This document shows, one piece after another, positions 35,131 through 43,421 of a DNA stretch of 64,000 bases. The notes below the pieces were generated by a model, which ran no database searches, had not been told where the DNA came from, and was given only the letters and a program-made list of their open reading frames with translations. Made by a program: the position numbers and the translations under genes. The stretch comes from Pyxidicoccus xibeiensis (lineage in GTDB: Bacteria > Myxococcota > Myxococcia > Myxococcales > Myxococcaceae). Within the stretch, counting starts at the first letter, position 1. Each line of letters begins with the position of its first letter. Where the stretch lies: contig NZ_JAJVKV010000001.1 of the NCBI RefSeq assembly GCF_024198175.1, positions 1,798,001 through 1,862,000 of the forward strand, in the 5' to 3' direction.

Positions 35131-37989
35131 CTACGGCCGGTTGCGCGTGTTGAAGTGGAACGTCCGGATGACGAAGTTCCCCGCCCAATCATCCATCCAC
35201 ACCTCCACCGTGTGCGCCCCGTCCACCAGCTCGCGCGTGTCGAGCTCCGCGGTCCACGTCCCGTCCGGCTGCAGCGTCGCCGCTCGAATCCCCGAGCCAT
35301 CGCGGGTGAAGGCCACCCCGCGCACGCCGCCCACCGTGTCCGTCACCCGCGCCGTGAGCACGATGGGCCCGCTGTACGTCCCACCGGGCGTCGGAATCAC
35401 CAGCTCCGCCTCCGGCGCCGAGTTGTCGTACCGCACCGTGCGCGTCAGCGACGTCGTCAGCCCCGTCTCGCTCGTCACATCAATCGTGAACGTGTTGACG
35501 CCGGGCACCAGGTGCAGCTGCGCATTCACCGCGCCGCCGCCGCGCGGCAGCGAGTACGTCCCGCTCGACGACACCACCACCTGCGTCGAAGACGCCGAGT
35601 ACACGCCGATGCCGTACCACAGCGTGTCCCCCGGCTGCGGCCCCATCAGCCACCCGTCCGGCAGCCCCGTGCCCACAAACGGCGCCTGGGCATCCACCCA
35701 GACATTTACCACCTGCTCCGTGGCGTGGCCCGCCGCGTCCGTCACCCGCACCAGAATCGCGTTCTGCCCCGGGTTCAGCCACACCGTGTGCGTCACCGTG
35801 CCGCCGCCCGCGGGCACCTGCGTGACGTGCACCCAGTTCGTCTCCACCCGCACCGGCGACCAGTCGCGCACCACCACCTGGACGTCCACGCTGTACACGC
35901 TCAGCGCCTTGCCGTTGGCTGGCGACAGCAGCGTCACCTCGGGCGCGGTGTTGTCCACCATCACCGTCGCCTCGTCGCTGGACAGCCCGCCGAGCGTGTC
36001 CGTGGCCACCAGCCGCACCACGTTGGGCCCGTCCCGCAGCGGCAGCGAGGCCATCACCAGGCCGCCATTCACGTCCGGCACCACGGGGTACGTCTCGCCG
36101 TGGATGATGAAGGCCGCGGACTCGATGGAGGTCCCCACGGCCAGCGGCGTCGTGAAGCCGCACGCCGTCAGCGACGTCGCTCCGGTGAAGTCTGGCAGCC
36201 CGCACAGCGTCACCGACGGCGCGGGGTAGGGCGACGGAAGCACCTCCACCTCCTGCGACGCCGTGCTCCCCAGGCGGTTGTCCCGCTCCGGCTGGAGCGT
36301 CACCCCCGAGTACACCGCGCGCAAATCCTGGAGCCCCAGGTCGTCCCACGTCGCCGCGCGAGGCCTCCAGACAATCGAATACACCCCGTCCCCATCCGCG
36401 TCGTTGTCCGCCCCCACCGTGACGCCCGCGACGCTGAAGGTGATGACGCCCATGCCAGGGCCTCGTGCCTGCCAGCCCCGGTCATCCACCACGCGCGCGG
36501 ACAGCGTGTTGGCCAGCGCCACCGTGAGCGGGCCACTTCCGGGTGACAGCAGCGCCGTCGTGGTGGGCAGGCCCTCGGTGGGCGCGGGGGGCGTCGTGTA
36601 CGTGGAGGCCTTCGTGGCGCCCTTCACTCCCGCCGCCCCGTCCGAAGCCGCCACCACCATGACGTCCGACGACAGCGAGGCCGCCAGCCCCGGGGGCGCG
36701 GTGATGGTGAGCAGCACCGTGGTGGACTCGTCCGGGCCCAGCTCCAGCGTCGTCCTGTCCAGCGTCGCCGTCCACCCGGGCAGCCCGCCCTGCGTGCTCA
36801 GCGAGTACTCGTCCGTCTTGTACCCGTGGTTGCGCACGGTGAGCACGTACGTGGCCGTCTGGGGATTGGGCAGGTCATGCTCGAGCGGCCTGCGCGCCGC
36901 GCCGTTCACCGAGACGCCCACGCTGAAGTCGCCGAAGCACGCCAGCCCCATGGCGGCGAAGGTGGTGGGGATGTCCGGGTAGCGCGTGCCCACGCCCCAG
37001 CTTCCATCCGCCGCCTGCCGTGACTTCAGCCAGTCGAGCGCCCCGGACATGCGCCCGTCCGCGCCGGGCTTCCGTCCCGCCAGGCACAGCGCGTACAGCG
37101 AGAGGCCGGTGGCGAACTCGTCGGCGGGCTCGCCCGCGAGCGTCCCCCAACCGGGCGCGTCCCCGAGCGCGCGCGTGGCGAGCAGCTTCGTGGCCAGCGT
37201 GCCCAGGGCGGCGGTGTTCACGCCGTTGTCCCCGGGCCCCGCGGCCTTGAGCCCGACGATGGCCCACGCCGTCTGGTGCGTGTAGCGCTGGCCATCCGCC
37301 TGGGCCCCGTCCGTCAAGTCATTCATGTGCGCGCGCACGTAGGCGGCGGCCCTGTCCAGCGCGGCCTGGTACTGCGCGCCCTTCGCCGGGTCCACGCGCT
37401 GCTTCGCCTGGGAGATGGCCGTCATCAGCCGCGCGGTGATGGCCACGTTGCCGTAGCCCACCGGGTAGAAGGGGAAGTCCTCCAGCCAGCGGCCGGTGGC
37501 CTCCTGCTGGCTCACGGCCCAGTCCGCGGCGCGCACCAGCGGCTCGGAGAAGCGCGTGCCCATGTTCGCGTCGTAGCCCGCCAGCCCGAAGGCGGAGTAG
37601 CTCGTCTTGGACATCGGGTACCAGTGGCCCTCGTGAATCCACGAGCCGTCGGCGCGCTGCTCGGACTGGATGCGCTCGGTGACGAACTCCAGGTTCTGCC
37701 GGTTGGTGCGCCCGTTGTACGTGAGCGCGTCCAGGTCGTAGCCGGTGGTGCGCGCGGTGGCGAGGCCGAACACCGCCGCGCCGTGCCGGTGACACGACGT
37801 GCAGCCGAAGCGCACGTTCCAGTTCGCCGCGTCCGCGCTGAGGAAGTTGATGGCCCGCTGCGCGGCCTCCGCGTTGGTGGCCGCGCGCGCGGACGGGGTG
37901 AACCACAGCGCGAGCAGTGCAATGCCAAAGACCCAGCCGGACGCGGGCGTGGAGCGGGACGGGAGACGAACACCAGAGCGGATGGGCAT
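35131..37989 (-). CDS. secreted haem-motif / alpha-toroid / Ig-like protein, paralogue 1
   Basis: A 952-residue exported protein (signal about 1-36, ending PSARA-AT). A haem-attachment motif CTSCH lies at 63-67. About 75-400 resembles an alpha/alpha-toroid: repeated QRADGSW- and QAADGSWG-type QW motifs as in squalene-hopene cyclases and prenyltransferases, with LYALCLAGRKP. About 400-500 is a NEW3/Ig-like domain (TYVLTVRNHGYKTDEYSLST), followed by several bacterial Ig-like modules (VRLVATDTLGGLSSDEATV, VRVTDAAGHATEQVVNVWV, GIRAATLQPDGTWTAELDT). No cyclase DxDD acid was seen, so it is probably not a cyclase. It lies tail-on to a close paralogue; the 303-bp gap between them shows nothing recognisable. 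A GTG at 37995 is an alternative start. Confidence 0.8.
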   Translation of the reverse strand: MPIRSGVRLPSRSTPASGWVFGIALLALWFTPSARAATNAEAAQRAINFLSADAANWNVRFGCTSCHRHGAAVFGLATARTTGYDLDALTYNGRTNRQNLEFVTERIQSEQRADGSWIHEGHWYPMSKTSYSAFGLAGYDANMGTRFSEPLVRAADWAVSQQEATGRWLEDFPFYPVGYGNVAITARLMTAISQAKQRVDPAKGAQYQAALDRAAAYVRAHMNDLTDGAQADGQRYTHQTAWAIVGLKAAGPGDNGVNTAALGTLATKLLATRALGDAPGWGTLAGEPADEFATGLSLYALCLAGRKPGADGRMSGALDWLKSRQAADGSWGVGTRYPDIPTTFAAMGLACFGDFSVGVSVNGAARRPLEHDLPNPQTATYVLTVRNHGYKTDEYSLSTQGGLPGWTATLDRTTLELGPDESTTVLLTITAPPGLAASLSSDVMVVAASDGAAGVKGATKASTYTTPPAPTEGLPTTTALLSPGSGPLTVALANTLSARVVDDRGWQARGPGMGVITFSVAGVTVGADNDADGDGVYSIVWRPRAATWDDLGLQDLRAVYSGVTLQPERDNRLGSTASQEVEVLPSPYPAPSVTLCGLPDFTGATSLTACGFTTPLAVGTSIESAAFIIHGETYPVVPDVNGGLVMASLPLRDGPNVVRLVATDTLGGLSSDEATVMVDNTAPEVTLLSPANGKALSVYSVDVQVVVRDWSPVRVETNWVHVTQVPAGGGTVTHTVWLNPGQNAILVRVTDAAGHATEQVVNVWVDAQAPFVGTGLPDGWLMGPQPGDTLWYGIGVYSASSTQVVVSSSGTYSLPRGGGAVNAQLHLVPGVNTFTIDVTSETGLTTSLTRTVRYDNSAPEAELVIPTPGGTYSGPIVLTARVTDTVGGVRGVAFTRDGSGIRAATLQPDGTWTAELDTRELVDGAHTVEVWMDDWAGNFVIRTFHFNTRNRP

Positions 37990-38292
37990 GGACACGCGGA
38001 AGGCACCGCCGAAGGCCGGAGCGCCTGCGAGGAAAGGATACCGTCGAGGGTACGGGTGAGAGCAAAACCCAGCTCCTCACAAGAACGCCTGCCTGCTCGG
38101 GTTTGAACCCTCTCTCTCCGCGCCACGGGTCCATCCGCACCCGAGCGAGGCCCGGATGACACTGTCATGTCAGGCTTTGGTGCTGACACACCGCGTGTTC
38201 CGGTTGTACGTCTTTAACTCGGCCTTCGCGGTGTTACGGGGCGCCGCGAGCCCATGTTCCGGCCGCGGCGTCCCGTCATGCGTCCGGCGGGG

Positions 38293-41139
38293 TCAGTTGT
38301 CGACGAAGAAGTTGAAGCTCTGGATGGTGAAGTTCCCGACGCCGTCATTCATCCACAGGTCGACGGTGTGCGCGCCGTCGAACAGCTCGCGGGTGTCGAG
38401 CTCCGCCGTCCAGGTGCCGTCCGCCTGCTGGGTGCCGGCGCGGATGCCGGACCTGTCTCGGCTGAAGCCCACGTTCGTCACCGGCCCGTAGTTGTCGGTG
38501 ACGCGGGCGCGCAGGGTGATGACGCCGCTGACGGTGCTGCCCGCGGTGGGGGCGAGCAGCGTGGCGACGGGCGCCTGCGTGTCGTAGTTCACCCGGCGCA
38601 CGAGCGTGCTGGTGATGCCCGTCTCGCTCGTCACGGAGATGTTGAGCGTGTTGACGCCCGGCACCAGCGTGGCCGTCGTCTGGATTTGACCGCCGCCCCG
38701 GGGCAGCGTGAAGGCCGGGCCGCCGTTGACGCGCACGGTGGAGGCGGAGACCGTCTGCACGTTGATGGCGTAGCCGAAGGTGTGGTCCGGCATGGGCCCG
38801 AAGAGCTGACCCTCCGCGAAGTTGGTGCTGAGCACCGGCGCGCCCGAGTCCACCCACACGACGACGCCCTTCTCGGTGACGTTGCCCGCGCTGTCCGTGG
38901 CGCGCACCATGATGCCCTGGTTGCCATAGCTCAGCGGCACGTTGTGGCTGACGGTGCCGTTGCCGAACTCCAGCAGCGACACGTTCGCCCACTGCGTCTC
39001 CACGCGCACCGGCGTCTGGTCCTGCACCGACGACGTCACCGTCACCACCGGCGTGCCCAGGGCCGCGCCCTCGGCGGGCGACTGGATGGTGAGGATGGGG
39101 GCCACGCGGTCCACTGTGAGGTTGACCTGCTTCGTGGTGATGCCGCCGAAGCTGTCCCGCGCGGTCAGCTGGATGATGTTGGGCCCTTCCTCCAGGGTGA
39201 CGGTGGTGAAGACGAGGCCGCCGTTGCCGGGCGTGAGGACGATGGGCGCACCGCCGTTGACGATGAAGGCCGCGTAGGTGACGACGGCGCCGGGGGCGCG
39301 CGGCGTGGCGTAGCCCCAGATTTCCAGGGACGTCTCACGGGTGAAGGCCGGCGGGTTGCCGATGGTGACCAGCGGCGTGGTGTGCGGGAAGGCGAGGATG
39401 TTGAGCGTGCGCGAGTCGGTGCTGCCCAGCAGGTTGGCCAGGGGCGGCAACAGCTCCACGCCGGAGTACACCGCGCGGTAGTCCTGCGGGCCCGTCACCG
39501 TCCAGCTGTCCACGGCCGGCATCCACGGGGTGGAGTAAAGGCCGTCCGCATCCGCGTCCGCGTCCGCGCCCACAGGCACGCCCGCGACGTAGAACGTGAC
39601 GACGCCGCGGCCCGGACCCCTGACGGGGGCGCCGGCGTCCGTCACGCGCGCGGACAGCGTGATGCCCTGGCCAATGGTGACGCTGGCGTTGGCGGCGGGC
39701 GTCTGGATGGCGGTGACGGTGGGGCGGCCCGTCACGGGGGGCAGGGGCGGGGTGTACGCGTTGACGCGCGCGGAGCCCGACACGCCCGGGGCGCCGACCG
39801 AGGCGGCGATGAGCGTGAACTCCGAGGTGAGCGCCGGGTACAGGCCCGGTGGCGCGGTGATGGTGACGGTGACGTTCGCCTCCGCTCCGGAGGCGAGGAA
39901 CAGGGTGGGCTGGCTCACCGAGGACGTCCACCCGGGCAGGCCGCCCTGGGTGCTCAGCGTGTACGTGTCCGCCTGGTAGCCGTGGTTTCGCACGGTGAAG
40001 GTGAAGGTGGCCGTCTGCGGCGCGGCGTGGTCGATGAGCAGCTCCTGCCGGTGGGAGCCGACGACAGTCACCCGCACGCTGAAGTCGCCGAAGCAGGACA
40101 GGCCCAGGGCCGCGAAGGTGGTGGGGATGTCGAAGGTGGCGGCGCCGGTGCGCCAGCTGCCGTCGGCGGACTGGCGCGTCTTCATCCACTCAATCGCAGT
40201 GCGCAGGCGCGGGTCCGTGGCGGGCTCGCGGCCGGCAAGGCACAGGCCATAGATGGCGCTGCCGGTGGCGAAGTCATTGGCCGCCTCGTTGGCGGAGTTG
40301 CCCCAGCCGGGGCTGCCGGGCGAGGTGCGCGTGCTGAGCCGGTCCGCCAGGGTGTTGATGGCGGCGGTGTTCTCGTTGTTCGGCCCGGGGCCCGCGGCCT
40401 TCAGGCCCACGATGGCCCACGCCACCTGGAAGGTGTAGGGCATGCCGTTGCCCGGAGCGGAAGTGTCGGCGTTGTTGAGGTTGTTGCGCAGGTAGGTGGC
40501 GGCGCGGTCCAGCGCGGCCTGGTACTGGGCGGCGCGGGCCGGGTCCACGCGCTGCTTCGCCTGGGCAATGCCCGTCATGATGCGCGCGGTGGTGGGCACG
40601 CTGCCGTAATCCACCGGGAAGAGGGCGTGGTCCGACGGCCACCGGCCACCGGCCTCCTGCGTGGTCAGCGCCCAGCTCGCGGCGGAGACGAGCGACGCGC
40701 TGTACTGCGTGGAGACGTTCTGGTCATACCCGGCCAGGCCGAAGGTGGAGAAGGACGTCTTCTCGTTGCGGAAGGCGTTGCCGGTGTGCAGCCACGAGCC
40801 GTTGGCTTGCTGGTCCACCCGGATGCGCTGGGCGAGGAACTCCAGGTTCTGGAGGTTGGTGCGCCCGTTGGCCGCGACGAAGTTCATGTCGTAGCCGTTG
40901 GCCCGGGCGTTCGCCATGCCGTACACCACGGCGCCCTGGCGGTGGCAGGCCACGCAGTTGTTCTCCGTGGTCCAGTGGGCCACGTCCGCGCTGAGGAAGT
41001 TGATGGCGCGCTGGGTGGCCTGGGTGTTGGTCTGCGTCTGGGCGGAAGCGGGAATGGCAAGGACAGACATCGCCAGCGCCACCAGCCCGAGGAGGGCATG
41101 GCGGCGCCGCGCGGGCTGCCGGAGGGGATGGGGGAACAT
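38293..41139 (-). CDS. secreted haem-motif / alpha-toroid / Ig-like protein, paralogue 2
   Basis: A 948-residue paralogue of the preceding gene with the same order of parts: signal peptide (LVALAMSVLAIPASA), haem motif CVACH at 62-66, toroid-like region with QQANGSW and QSADGSWRTG, NEW3-like TFTFTVRNHGYQADTYTLST, then Ig-like repeats with IIQLTARDSFGGITTKQVNLT and a C-terminus matching paralogue 1 (GIRAGTQQADGTWTAELDT). Similarity runs the whole length, so this is a tandem duplication. Both genes point the same way and could be expressed together. The combined architecture suggests a periplasmic or surface redox or ligand-binding protein; the true function is unknown. Confidence 0.8.
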   Translation of the reverse strand: MFPHPLRQPARRRHALLGLVALAMSVLAIPASAQTQTNTQATQRAINFLSADVAHWTTENNCVACHRQGAVVYGMANARANGYDMNFVAANGRTNLQNLEFLAQRIRVDQQANGSWLHTGNAFRNEKTSFSTFGLAGYDQNVSTQYSASLVSAASWALTTQEAGGRWPSDHALFPVDYGSVPTTARIMTGIAQAKQRVDPARAAQYQAALDRAATYLRNNLNNADTSAPGNGMPYTFQVAWAIVGLKAAGPGPNNENTAAINTLADRLSTRTSPGSPGWGNSANEAANDFATGSAIYGLCLAGREPATDPRLRTAIEWMKTRQSADGSWRTGAATFDIPTTFAALGLSCFGDFSVRVTVVGSHRQELLIDHAAPQTATFTFTVRNHGYQADTYTLSTQGGLPGWTSSVSQPTLFLASGAEANVTVTITAPPGLYPALTSEFTLIAASVGAPGVSGSARVNAYTPPLPPVTGRPTVTAIQTPAANASVTIGQGITLSARVTDAGAPVRGPGRGVVTFYVAGVPVGADADADADGLYSTPWMPAVDSWTVTGPQDYRAVYSGVELLPPLANLLGSTDSRTLNILAFPHTTPLVTIGNPPAFTRETSLEIWGYATPRAPGAVVTYAAFIVNGGAPIVLTPGNGGLVFTTVTLEEGPNIIQLTARDSFGGITTKQVNLTVDRVAPILTIQSPAEGAALGTPVVTVTSSVQDQTPVRVETQWANVSLLEFGNGTVSHNVPLSYGNQGIMVRATDSAGNVTEKGVVVWVDSGAPVLSTNFAEGQLFGPMPDHTFGYAINVQTVSASTVRVNGGPAFTLPRGGGQIQTTATLVPGVNTLNISVTSETGITSTLVRRVNYDTQAPVATLLAPTAGSTVSGVITLRARVTDNYGPVTNVGFSRDRSGIRAGTQQADGTWTAELDTRELFDGAHTVDLWMNDGVGNFTIQSFNFFVDN

Positions 41140-41439
41140 GACTCTCCAAGGAGGTACGGCCGGCGTCAGGGATTGACGCCGCGCGCCGGACCTTCGGGGA
41201 GCCTTCGGACGCAGGACGGCCCTCGCGGCTGGAGCGGCGGCCTCCAGCCCACGGGGACAGTCATGCGAATGGAAAGGATTCCCCCACGGACAGCGCTAAT
41301 GAATGGAATACTCCAGACAGACTGGAAGTGTCCAGTAGTCGGCTTTCGGACACTTCCCTGGATGCTCGTGGGTTTGGGGGCACCCTCGGTTTTCCGCTAC
41401 CTGTCTGTGACAGGCATTGCGCGTCCGTGTGGAGGGAGC
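41140..41439. other. intergenic region with inverted repeat
   Basis: 300 bp between paralogue 2 and the cyclodeaminase-like gene. GGAAGTGTCC (41324-41333) and GGACACTTCC (41348-41357) form a perfect 10-bp inverted repeat with a 14-nt loop. Its core resembles the GGAAATGTC/GACATTTCC repeat at 4161-4216. It may act as a terminator for the leftward cyclodeaminase gene. Otherwise the region contains the promoter of paralogue 2. Confidence 0.5.
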
Positions 41440-42399
41440 TCAGCCTCCGACGATGTCGAGCGACTGGCCGACGCCGCGGGCGAGGGCCACGTCGTAGAGG
41501 GCGCGGGCCAGGGCCACGTCCTGGAGGGCGAGGCCGGTGGAGTCGAAGACGGTGATTTCGTCTCCGGTGCGGCCGGGCTTCTTGCCGGCGAGGACCTCGC
41601 CCAGGTTGCCGGCGATCTGCTCCGCCTTGAGGAGTCCGTCGTGCAGGGGGACGTTGACCTCGCCGGAGTGGAGGGCCTGCTCGGTGTCGTCGATGAAGAC
41701 GCGGCCCTCGGTGAGGATGCGCGGGTCCAGCTCCTGCTTGCCGGGGGCGTCGGCGCCCATGGCGTTGATGTGGGCACCGGGCTTTATCCACTCGCGCTTC
41801 ACCACGGGGGCGCGCACGGGCGTGGAGGTGCAGACGATGTCGGCGCCGGAGGCCTCCTGGAGGCTGACGACGCGGCCGCCCTTCTCCGCCTGGAGGGCCT
41901 TGGCGGCGGCCTCGGAGGCGTCGGCGAGGAGCAGCTCCAGCTCGCCGAAGATGGCGCGGTGGGCGTCGATGAGGACGCGGGCCTGCACGCCGCAGCCGAC
42001 GAGGCCGAGGGTGCGCGGTGCCTTCTTCGCGAGGAACTTGGACGCGACACCCCCGGCGGCGCCGGTGCGCCAGGCGGTGAGGAGGGTACCGTCGAGGATG
42101 GCGAGGGGGGACGCGGTGTCCGGGTCGCTGAGGATGTAGAGGGCGCGGACGGTGGGCAGGCCGTGCTTCTCGGGGTTGCGGGGATGGGCGTTGACCCACT
42201 TCACGCCGGCGGCGCCGTCGAGGAAGGCGGGCATGGCGCGGAAGTCGCCTTCGTACTTGGGGAGGGACAGGTAGACCTTGGGAGGCATGAGCGCCTCGCC
42301 ACGGCCGTGGGCGAGGAAGGCGCGCTCGACGGCTTCGAGGCCGAGCTGGACGGTGTACAGGCCGCGCAGGTCCTTCGCGGTGAGAATGAGGGTGGGCAT
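41440..42399 (-). CDS. ornithine cyclodeaminase / mu-crystallin family protein
   Basis: A 319-residue NAD(P)-binding protein. Family segments: GRGEALMPPKVYLSLPKYEGDF (substrate Lys/Arg region), AGVKWVNAHPRNPEKHGLP, ILDGTLLTAWRTGAAGGVASKFLA, the Rossmann motif LGLVGCGVQARVLIDA and ADIVCTSTPVRAPVV. Members deaminate ornithine to proline, or act as alanine or other amino-acid dehydrogenases; which applies cannot be read from the sequence. There is no ribosome-binding site; a palindromic TATATA element lies 8 nt before the ATG (see separate entry), which points to a leaderless transcript. Confidence 0.9.
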   Translation of the reverse strand: MPTLILTAKDLRGLYTVQLGLEAVERAFLAHGRGEALMPPKVYLSLPKYEGDFRAMPAFLDGAAGVKWVNAHPRNPEKHGLPTVRALYILSDPDTASPLAILDGTLLTAWRTGAAGGVASKFLAKKAPRTLGLVGCGVQARVLIDAHRAIFGELELLLADASEAAAKALQAEKGGRVVSLQEASGADIVCTSTPVRAPVVKREWIKPGAHINAMGADAPGKQELDPRILTEGRVFIDDTEQALHSGEVNVPLHDGLLKAEQIAGNLGEVLAGKKPGRTGDEITVFDSTGLALQDVALARALYDVALARGVGQSLDIVGG

Positions 42400-42403
42400 G
42401 GCG

Positions 42404-42417
42404 GCGCTATATAGCGC
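42404..42417 (-). promoter_or_regulatory. 14-bp palindrome GCGCTATATAGCGC with embedded -10
   Basis: A perfect palindrome in the 44-bp gap upstream of the cyclodeaminase-like gene. On the minus strand TATATA is followed by eight bases and then the ATG, the spacing expected if transcription starts at the start codon. The palindrome would let a repressor cover the -10 element. Confidence 0.45.
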
Positions 42418-42443
42418 TCAGTGGGGGCTCGTCCCAGGGACTG

Positions 42444-42818
42444 CTACCCACGCCTGTTCAGCTTCTCTATCTCACCCTCCGCGATGTCCCGGTAGAGGGG
42501 GACGACCTCGACGGCGAGCAGGTCGCGCAGCTGTTGCCGTGCTTCGTCCAGGCGGCCCGCGTCACGAAGGCGGTACATCCGGTTCAGGGCAGCAGCCAGC
42601 CGGTGTGAGCCATCCGAGATGCGACGCCGGATGACATGAAGCAGCGCGGTGGCACTGTCGACGCTGGAGAGGTCCACGTCAGCTTCGTTGATGGCGACCG
42701 TGGGGGCAGTGCGGAGGAGGAGTTCGCGCACGTCGGGCGTGAGCTCCAGTACCTCACCTCGTTGGACCTGACTCTCCAGCATCCGTATCGTGTGCCAATC
42801 GCCTTCTTCCAGGTCCAT
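42444..42818 (-). CDS. DUSAM domain protein (myxobacterial paralogous family)
   Basis: A 124-residue soluble helical protein. It matches the DUSAM pattern remembered from Myxococcaceae: DWHTIRMLESQVQRGEVLELT, VRELLLRTAPTVAINEADV, TALLHVIRRRISDGSHRL, MYRLRDAGRLDEARQQLRDLLAVEVVP. The function is unknown; the family occurs in many copies in Myxococcus genomes. It starts 4 nt after the stop of the Cys-rich lipoprotein gene, so the two are an operon. The start MDLEEGDW was chosen over an upstream in-frame codon at 42881 that would overlap the lipoprotein. Confidence 0.88.
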   Translation of the reverse strand: MDLEEGDWHTIRMLESQVQRGEVLELTPDVRELLLRTAPTVAINEADVDLSSVDSATALLHVIRRRISDGSHRLAAALNRMYRLRDAGRLDEARQQLRDLLAVEVVPLYRDIAEGEIEKLNRRG

Positions 42819-42822
42819 CTCG

Positions 42823-43278
42823 CTACTCCCGCTTCTTTCGGGGGCTGCACGTCCGGAAAGGCCAGTCGTGCTGCCCCTCACAGTAACGGATGCAGTCGTA
42901 GCAGCTCCCGGTCCAGCCCTCGTTCTTGCAGTTCACGTAGAGCCGGATGCACTCCTGCTTCCACTCGGGAAGGTCGGCGTTGTTGATGAAGTCGTCGATG
43001 CTCTCCTCGTCCAACTCCTCATCCGCTGCATCGGCGACCTCGTTGAGCACCCGGAGGCCGTTGAGGACTTCGGCCACTTCTGTGGCGGTGGCCGCGCAGC
43101 TCTGCGCGGCTGTTGCGGGGTACTTCTTGATGCAACAGACCACCGAGGAGTCTCCAGGCCTGCAGTCCACGGCCAGTGACTTGGACGCATAGGGAGGCCC
43201 CGAGGCACAGCCCGCTCCCAGCATCCCCGCCAGCAGGAAGAGGTAGAGCGCGCGCGGTGGGTGCTCCACGGTTCTCAT
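42823..43278 (-). CDS. Cys-rich small lipoprotein, unknown
   Basis: A 151-residue predicted lipoprotein: MRTVEHPPRALYLFLLAGML then lipobox GAGC (Cys24). The mature part has about nine further cysteines, several paired (VVCC, SCYDC, YCEG), an acidic stretch DEELDEESIDDF, and ends WTGSCYDCIRYCEGQHDWPF. This resembles a set of short myxobacterial lipoproteins with a terminal C..C...C.GQ..WP..C pattern. Disulfides in the periplasm or outer membrane are likely. It is the first gene of a pair with the DUSAM gene and is divergent from the downstream kinase. Function unknown. Confidence 0.8.
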   Translation of the reverse strand: MRTVEHPPRALYLFLLAGMLGAGCASGPPYASKSLAVDCRPGDSSVVCCIKKYPATAAQSCAATATEVAEVLNGLRVLNEVADAADEELDEESIDDFINNADLPEWKQECIRLYVNCKNEGWTGSCYDCIRYCEGQHDWPFRTCSPRKKRE

Positions 43279-43421
43279 GCCACGGGAGGCTAACAGACCA
43301 CCGGGGGGCCGAGCCGGCTCGCCCCTTCGACGGGCCCGAGGCGCTCCGGTACGCTTCCGCTTTGAAGATCCGACATGCCAGCCGCTGACTCCGCCGGCAT
43401 GGAGACGAGGAGCATCCTGCC

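Noticed and set aside
41781-41795. DnaA-box-like TTATCCACT
   Set aside because: One mismatch, single, and within a conserved coding stretch of the cyclodeaminase-like gene.
38254-42414. Plus-strand open frame of ~1,386 codons across paralogue 2 and the cyclodeaminase gene
   Set aside because: Antisense to two recognisable genes, composed of low-complexity Arg/Gly/Ala/Val sequence; no start signal.
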